A program made the position numbers and the translations under genes. From Oidiodendron maius Zn (Eukaryota > Ascomycota > Leotiomycetes > Myxotrichaceae), in assembly GCA_000827325.1 (NCBI GenBank), contig KN832880.1, forward strand, positions 910,803-974,802: 64,000 bases of DNA. The letters run 5' to 3'. The notes beneath the pieces are model-generated. The model was not told the DNA's origin and searched no databases. It saw only the letters and a program-made list of their open reading frames with translations. Positions 57,807-64,000 of this stretch are shown here, in pieces. Each line of letters opens with the position of its first letter. The first letter of the stretch is position 1.

Positions 57807-58225
57807 GATGATGGCTCTATTATAGAACACAGTATACTTGATTGGTGGGGCAAGATTACCCTCTAAGCTAGAGACGCGATATGGAAGGATTTTCGAATCT
57901 ACGAGTAGATTAAGGATTATCTCGATGCCACTAGATTCAAGGATGTTGTCGAGCTTTCCTACAAGGTGCCTATTGGATCCTAGAGTGAGGATCCACACCT
58001 GAAGGAGATTGGGAGGTGGAATCAGGTATACTGGCAGGAGGGAATTAAGGGCTGGTTGCTTGCTCTACTGACTATTATACTACGCGTTAAGTCTCTACAT
58101 CTGTACTCTTCATGCTTAAGCTTACTGTAAGATTTGTAGTGGTCTTACCTTATAGTATAAATCTATCTTAGCAACATGTGCAAGGCCTTGAAGGACTATA
58201 AGATCCATGTATATCATATTATGTA
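57807..58225 (+). pseudogene. LaeA-like SAM methyltransferase relic with RIP-type stops
   Basis: One + frame reads a C-terminal half of a fungal UMTA/LaeA-like methyltransferase with stops inserted. Recognisable pieces are HSILDWWGKI, IKDYLDATRFKDVVE, YKVPIGS, DPHLKEIGRWN, GIKGWLLALLT and, after a likely intron, KALKDYKIHVYHI. Stops fall where the family has Gln or Trp: TAA after ITL, TAG between RIYE and IKDY, and TAG between VPIGS and SEDP. All are explained by C-to-T or G-to-A. The N-terminal SAM-binding motif is missing. This gives the clearest single example of RIP-like damage in a former gene in the window. Confidence 0.7.
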
Positions 58226-58594
58226 AGTCCTGGCTCCATCCTCAGCTTTTTCTCTAGTCTAGGATCGTTTGCCAAGATATACGAAGGAATGTGGTATATG
58301 GGCGGAATCCTACGAGCACGAGTAGAGAGGATCATTTTCAAGTCCACCTGGGGTTATGTGCAATGTGAGCCTGACGAGGAAGGATATATTACTGTATTCA
58401 TGTACTATTCGTGTAAGATTACCCCGACACTTTGACTCCAAGCGTCTGGCTTGTCATTTTTCAGGTGCTGGAATCTTCTTCGATCCTAGGTAATCTCTTA
58501 AAATATGCACTATATCTGCATAAGTGTGCTTCTTCGCCAACGCTAGAGCTATTTATCCTCTATTGTCCGCCAGCTAGGAGCGTATAATCTCGTA

Positions 58595-58770
58595 GGAACT
58601 ATAGAACATATAGAGACGGTGCTCAAGCTACTGCTCACAAAGATGATGTTGACATCCCTTCTCAGAATAAAGATGGGATGGACGCCTCTATCGTGGGCGG
58701 CAGAGAATGGCCAGGAGGTAATGGTTAAGCTGCTACTCACAATGGGTGCTGTGCAAAAGGTTTCCCGGTA
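58595..58770 (+). pseudogene. Ankyrin-repeat relic
   Basis: About two ankyrin units are visible across two or three frames: IETVLKLLLTK, then after a frame change GWTPLSWAAENGQEVMVKLL. The consensus G-x-TPL-x-WAA-x-x-G is clear in the second unit. The frame change lies near 58640-58680, and no other domain is attached. It is probably the remnant of a STAND/ankyrin protein. Confidence 0.6.
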
Positions 58771-59628
58771 GATCAGAATAAGAGTTATGTTTCTTCGCAC
58801 AATACATTTTTGCGGCAATAATTTCTACTGACGGAGACTCGTTTATTATTTGTAACACTGCATGAAGATGTCTGCTCCTAACGGTACACGCCCAAATAAG
58901 GAACTAACCCTAGTGCAAAACTAATGAGAAAGTGAACTTCTATAGCCGGAGGTTGATCTTGTGAACTGTTGCCACGTGGTTCTTAAAAATCTCGACACCA
59001 AGGACCAACTCTTGAGCCTTGCATACAAGATGCTCACAGGAGTCAGCTAGTCTGGGTGCTTTAAATAAACATTCTCAACATAGTCTAACATATAAGAGAC
59101 GTGTTTAAAGGCGCGAGTCCGTTTGTTATATAAATACCGTTCGTTTCTAATATAGAATATACAAAGGCAAGGGGGAACTCGTCTAGCTTAGGGAAGGGCT
59201 TGGGACTTAGAGTAGGAGAGGAAGATTCCTTCTTAATAGGATCCTAGCAGGCTAGGCTTAGCTTACAGGTCTGCAGCTCTTGTCGACAAGCGAGGGCGAC
59301 TAGGAGGTTAGTTACATTAACCTTCTGTAATACTATCTCTTATAGGCTTAAATCTCTAGAAAAATCACAAAGGACCTTCTACAGTCGGTTCCATTCCTTA
59401 AGTCAGTGTTAGACTATAGGCTTATTGCTTAGCTCCTTAACTATAGTTTAGCTGCACTATATCTCTATTATTATATTATAAATATAAGTTCTTGAACAGA
59501 GGCAATATAGGTGCACAGGTTGTAGTCTGATATCAAGGTGAAACTCAGTTATATTGACTATTGAGTGATGCAGAGACAGCTGAGGGGACTAGACTACAGA
59601 ACACAACACTTATTATATACCTGCATAG

Positions 59629-59688
59629 GTGGCAACATGCGTAGGCCTTTACGACTATATAGTCGTATGCCATTGCGTATGTTGCCAC
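59629..59688. repeat. 60 bp imperfect palindrome
   Basis: The stretch is symmetric about 59658/59659. The outer 10 bp (gtggcaacat) and inner 9 bp match perfectly on both sides, and most of the mismatches that have a transition form are G/A or T/C. The centre is acgactatatagtcgt. It could be a snap-back element, the joined ends of a lost transposon, or a binding site. Confidence 0.8.
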
Positions 59689-59952
59689 TAACCCTGAGAC
59701 ATCGGGATATATGTGCTTGAAGCCCTGACACTAGTCAACATAAGTAAAATAGTCCCTTTTATAGGTATTATTAAGTAGATCTATTAGGTTCTTCTTAATA
59801 TTTATAAGCTATTAGTAGTAGTTCTTATACTCCTATCTCTCTTTCTCTAGTATATACTTGATATATATATATATTTTATTCTAAGTAGATTATAGAGCTT
59901 TATAGCTTCTTACTTAAGCCTTATAATCTTAAGGTCTACTACAAGAAGTTAA

Positions 59953-61265
59953 TATAAAAGCTTTAAAGCTACCTTTATTCCTCATATTGCTATCGTCTCA
60001 GGCCTGTTTCTCGCCGGTAACAACCCTAACATCCTAGAAGGCGTCCTCAGCAAAGCACGGAACTTAGAAAAGGACGACGAGCCAACGTCTTTAGGATTAT
60101 ATTTCGAACTCACCTATCCTAGCTGTTACAGGGTAGCTTGGCAATGGAAGCGCGGCCCTAACAAGCGTGCTTGGATCAATAAGTTGATTGAAACCTATCA
60201 TGAGTCATCGAATGTACAATTTCAAGGGGCCACTGCCGGTAAAGGATTTATTGAACAGTTGCAAGACGATACGACGTTGACTATAGAGGACTGGATCCTG
60301 CGGATAATTATGACCTTCATACTTTTGGGCGTCCCTTTCGGTCTGGCATTAATGACGGCATACAACACCCCGGAGATAGGAGTATCGTGTCGATCGCTAA
60401 CATTTGTTATCTATGCCTGTGTCCAGTTTGCCCAGATCCTCCTCTGGCTCTGGGCCTATGCCAGCTCACCGCCGGACAGTACTAAAGATGACGGCTCCCA
60501 CCAAAGCTGGCTACGCAAGAATGGGTTTTACAACCCCACAGCTATGAAACACTTAATAAGGGAAGACCGGAATTTCGATTTGCATAAGTTATTGGAAAGA
60601 GTCAAATTGGGCAAGTTACTGGGAAAAGTTGGATGGCATCAATTCTCGGGAAGTACTGGTGGAGGTCATACTTCTGAATCTGAAGTTCTAGAACAGCACG
60701 GTCGGTCATTTGGCATAATATGGTTCTTGATCTGGCACATTGCTGCCCTCCTACTATTGCTGTTCGCTATCTTCGCCGCGATTGGTGGAACCCTGATGCA
60801 GCTCATTGGCGTGTATACGGCGGCTGTATGCAGAGTGACCGTGAGTGAATGGTCCAAGCCCGTCGATCAGCGTGGCTTGTCGATAATCTCAGTAAATTCC
60901 GCCTTAGCGATCAAGTCAGCGAAAAGTAGGTTGCCACAATTTGTTTCCTCGTCGTTGTCCCTTTGGTTTGGTTATTAGAAGGTAACCCGTGCTGACCTGT
61001 GGCCGTCTAGAATATTGGAAATGGGGTGCCATAACAGCCATCAGCTTCATGGCGTTTGTTAGCTTTTTGGGATGGTGGTATCAACGGCGTATGAGGCTCA
61101 GGTTTACAGAATGTGAGTTACCTTTTCTCAGGTCTCCTATCCCTCTACTTCATCAAGACATACTTTCAGTGTGTATTTAAAGACAGACGGCACTAACTAG
61201 ACTCTACAGTGGTCGAGAGAGTCGATGAAAGCTGCCTGGATACGTGCTCCAACAGTATGAGTTAA
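59953..61265 (+). pseudogene. Polytopic fungal membrane protein, 5' truncated
   Basis: The frame opens after a TAA at 59950-59952 with no ATG, and its first residues already match the middle of an uncharacterised fungal membrane protein family (GLFLAGNNPNILEGVL). Next come WQWKRGPNKRAWINKLI, EDWILRIIMTFILLGVPFG, ALMTAYNTPEIGVSCRSLTF and further helices. Likely introns are 60971-61010 (40 nt) and 61113-61209, joining EYWKWGAITA and then VERVDESCLD with stop 61263-61265. About six membrane helices remain. The N-terminal helices and start are lost, where decayed AT-rich DNA begins. Alternatively a start lies in an upstream exon that I failed to find. Confidence 0.65.
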
Positions 61266-62627
61266 CCGTCTGCGTCACAGTAAAAGCCCGAAGGTACAAC
61301 GGCATCGTATCTATACAATTAAAAACTATGTTCCAAGTATACCGACATAGAGATACGGGGAGCAAGAAATTTAGTCTGTACATAAAGCGGGAACCGTCTG
61401 TAATATAGAGTAAACACTTAATGTATAGGCTCTGTGTGTATATCAGTAAAGTATCGCCTTCTATACGCTTGAGGCCTTGATGTCGGTTAATACAAAATAT
61501 TCCTCGCCAAACTTTAGTAAATGTGAATAGCACATTTCCTAGACGTCTCAAAGCCCTCCATATCACAAGGGTCAGTACATATTGAAAGGTATCAAGATGG
61601 TCTTTGAAAGATTTCTCAAACGCACAAGGATCGGGAATGAGATATCGAGTTTAAATAGACGCATATATCGAATCTCCTTTAACTACAGATTGGCACACGC
61701 GATGATGAGGATGTTCTAGCAACGCCTACCGTGCGTCCTAAGACAATTCACCTTAAAGTCTCAATTAGAGTGTCGGGACTTCGGATAAGGATTGTGGAAG
61801 CCAGAAGATAATATAGGATTATTTGATGTGAAGAACTGTGGATGCTCGTAGATGGAGATCTATTCTAATTTTCCTGGCCATTCTCTGGGACGATCCACTG
61901 TACCAGCTAGAAATAGTAGATAAATCACGGTGTGGTTCCACTATTTCGCCTCCAGCCTCGTAGTCCCGTATTCCCCGCAAATATGTTGCAGTTGAGTAAT
62001 CAATTCTTGTGCCGAGTATCTCGTCTCTGGCCTTATTGCCCATATTCTTCCCAATAGCTTGAATTTCAGTAGCAGGTATAATCGTCGATCTCGCTTAGGA
62101 GGAAGCACGACGTAGGATGCTAGATCCGTCACCCAGGCGGATACGGCCAACGGAGCAACTATTTACCCTCTTATTTATGACGAATACATGAATGCCAAGT
62201 GAATTCCGAGAGAAACATTTTGAGATGTCATTCTGGTTTTTGTCAGCCCGGTGCGAGCAGAGCGCCATTTCTCTTCAATCGTTGTCCTTCTGCCCAACAG
62301 TTCCAAGAGTAGCCAAAAAAAAGAGGGTTGAGAGCCATGAAACATCCACTACATTTTCGATTGCAATGGAAGTTTATTCTCGGATATCCCTGATTGGAAA
62401 GGAGCGGATGCCAGCAGAGGTGGAATACGTAAGTGTACCTGCCTAAGCTTACCCCGCAAGAACAGCGGCGTGATTAATAAACGAGCACCTGGGATGGATA
62501 TGTCCCAGTCTCCCAAAGTTCTATATATGTAAGATTAAGTAACGAGATATGTCGTCCACATTGAAGTACATTTATTTCTAGTTCAGCTTTACTCAAGATA
62601 AACGAAGCCTCGGATAACTTGCCCGTC
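61266..62627. other. Gene-free stretch with an unassigned minus-strand frame pair
   Basis: Two overlapping minus-strand frames around 61819-62150 have natural composition (VTDLASYVVLPPKRD and IRDYEAGGEIVEPHRD) and could be one frameshifted relic, but I cannot name it. Otherwise nothing is recognised. The last 200 bases form the likely tautomerase promoter. Confidence 0.35.
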
Positions 62628-63086
62628 ATGCCGCTCTGGATCTTTGCCCACAGTCCGAACACATTCTCCGCTGAGGAGAAACAGGGCCTAGCTCGGGAAA
62701 TCACTAGGATGTACACGAGATTACAGATCCCTGCGTTTTTTGTCAATGTTCGGTTCTCCGAAATGGACCCATCCACTATGTATATTGGGGGGGAGAGCCA
62801 CCTAAACTATACTGCAATTAGTATCTACCATATTGCTGCACAGTTCAAGGAAGAATCCGGCAGGAAGAGGTTTCTAGACAAAGTTGATTCTATTTTAACT
62901 CCCAGACTGCGCGAGAAAGGCATGGACTGGGAGTATTTCGTTCAGGAGACGCCTATAGACTTATGGAGAATCAACGGCACTATCCCGCCTGAATTTGGTT
63001 CTGAATTGTGGAAACAGTGGGTTCAGCAGAACAGACCAGTAGAGGGGGATCTGTGTAAGGATCACTCTAAGGGCCTGGTTACATAA
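62628..63086 (+). CDS. Tautomerase-family protein (cis-CaaD-like)
   Basis: Single-exon 152 aa protein of the tautomerase superfamily, resembling the fungal/bacterial cis-3-chloroacrylic acid dehalogenase-like group (Tautomerase_3). The start MPLWIFAHSPNTFSAEEKQ puts Pro directly after Met; in this superfamily Met is removed and the N-terminal proline is the catalytic base. The ATG at 62628 is preferred over codons a few positions upstream for that reason. NVRFSEMDPSTMYIGGE and the C-terminal DWEYFVQETPIDLWRINGT fit the family. Length matches (about 150 aa). The reaction could be tautomerisation or hydration/dehalogenation of small unsaturated acids; the substrate is unknown. Cytosolic. Confidence 0.88.
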   Translation: MPLWIFAHSPNTFSAEEKQGLAREITRMYTRLQIPAFFVNVRFSEMDPSTMYIGGESHLNYTAISIYHIAAQFKEESGRKRFLDKVDSILTPRLREKGMDWEYFVQETPIDLWRINGTIPPEFGSELWKQWVQQNRPVEGDLCKDHSKGLVT

Positions 63087-64000
63087 CCATGGCATCTACT
63101 AATCGTAAGATCCATGTTATTGCTCTATTGGATGCGCAATATTCCAAAGGCCTGGAGCTTACCAAATATATAGTTCTTGTGAAGGATATTCGCGCATTCG
63201 GATCCGAACGGATGATCTGTATATCCGTAGCGTAGCGAGTGGCGGCGCACTATATATATTGTGTGGTTATATGCAGCTTTAGAACTCCAGATAATACAAC
63301 CGATTCCACACAACACACCAGTATTGAACTCATCCCGATGAACCAGCTCACCCTGTAACCTCTGACAGTTCTGTTTCCCTACCAAGAAGGTACAAGAGAT
63401 ACGTAACACTCACAGTGCTTCTGTGGACGTTCGTAATCACTGCTGAGTAGTGCTGAATAAAGAGTGCGAAGATTGCTCTATTTCTACGAGGTTGTAGCGG
63501 TGAGCCTAGGTTCGTTTCACACTGAATAAATTAACCGATGCTACCGGTTATACATGGTTACAACTTTATACGTGAAGAAGCGGCGCCTCGAAAGTAAAGT
63601 ATAGTTTGTTCCTGCATTAATTTGGCCTTTGTGCTGAAATAGGTAGGCAACAACTCTTTTCGCACTCCTTGCAGTCCCGCCTTTTCTTAGAACATAAAGA
63701 CATGGTGGCAATCCTAAATAGACGACGCCTTTTACGACATCCTTTTCTACTAACTCAATTACGGGTACACTAGAAGGCGAATTGAGTGTCGCTACTTTTT
63801 AGTAAATTATTTTTAGCGGGGTCCATTTCCAGGCACCTGTGGCTGTGCACCTTGCCCGGTTGTACTCCAGATCAACTAAAGCACTATCGAATAGTGCTGG
63901 CCGACCCAAGACTATCACTCCTCCTATGCTAATCGCTTTATATGACCAGCTTGCCACTTAGGCGTCTGCTCCGGTGCTAAGCTTAGGTGGTTCGCTAAGT
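63087..64000. other. Gene-free stretch with a possible pogo/Fot-like end
   Basis: No coding sequence is recognised. Around 63810-63830 the minus strand reads ggaccccgctaaaaat, which resembles the terminal repeats of fungal pogo/Fot1-type DNA elements. A perfect 6 bp inverted repeat gcactatcgaatagtgc lies at about 63881-63897. Both are weak indications of an element that may extend past the window. Confidence 0.35.

Larger units (their letters stand above)
58226..59952. other. AT-rich decayed region with relics
   Basis: Contains the ankyrin relic and palindrome listed separately. From about 59000 the sequence is strongly AT-rich with dense stops in all frames, as expected for old RIP-damaged mobile DNA. 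No LTR or terminal repeat pair was found. Confidence 0.5.

Noticed and set aside
60976-60978. True stop of the membrane protein at the TAG after LWFGY
   Set aside because: Sequence after a short GT-AG intron continues the family C-terminus (EYWKWG, WWYQRR, VERVDES), so the TAG is probably intronic.
1-64000. tRNA and rRNA genes
   Set aside because: I looked for conserved tRNA boxes and rRNA-like stretches and found none convincing by eye; a covariance-model scan would decide.

Overview
The window is eukaryotic and looks like a filamentous ascomycete, most likely Eurotiomycetes (Aspergillus/Penicillium type). Genes are cut by short 45-80 nt introns with GTRNGY donors and CTNAN branch points. 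Gene families are typical of such fungi: Zn2Cys6 regulators, an ABCC pump, a DUF3716 protein, a Cps1-like polysaccharide synthase and an NmrA protein. Several relics carry C-to-T/G-to-A damage (CAG/CAA/TGG turned into stops) that resembles repeat-induced point mutation (RIP). Exon joins were worked out by eye from reading frame, splice signals and family fit. I had no transcript data and no database search.

Region 1 (1-18 kb) is gene-rich. It holds an epoxide-hydrolase-type alpha/beta hydrolase (-), a P450 (+), an intronless DUF899 protein of bacterial appearance (+), a SET/MYND protein whose first exon is frameshifted (+), an NmrA-like sensor/reductase (-), an NADPH-dependent FMN reductase (-) and a very large Zn2Cys6 regulator carrying two different regulator middle domains (+).

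Region 2 (18-36 kb) has an orphan STAND-type N-terminal fragment, a DAO-type FAD oxidoreductase (-), a 470 bp inverted-repeat element, a five-exon ABCC transporter (-), a possible small secreted protein (-), a secreted PQQ-propeller-like protein (-), a divergent Zn2Cys6 regulator (+), and an intronless periplasmic-binding-protein-like gene (+) of bacterial type. Oxidoreductases, an exporter and two regulators sit together, but there is no PKS, NRPS or terpene synthase. I read this as a detoxification or accessory-metabolism neighbourhood, not a classical secondary-metabolite cluster.

Region 3 (37-42.4 kb) is a Ty1/copia LTR retrotransposon in minus orientation, with 178 bp LTRs and a GCAAT target duplication. 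Its interior is AT-rich and full of stops.

Region 4 (42.4-64 kb) alternates live-looking genes with relics. Intact-looking genes are a membrane protein plus Cps1-like glycosyltransferase pair, a secreted L-asparaginase, a DUF3716 protein with two similar CxxC modules at its C-terminus, and a cis-CaaD-like tautomerase. Relics are an SDR C-terminus, an adenylate-forming ligase, an F-box-like protein, a copia RNase H piece, a LaeA-like methyltransferase, ankyrin repeats and a 5'-truncated membrane protein. The mix suggests a fast-turnover accessory or subtelomere-like region.
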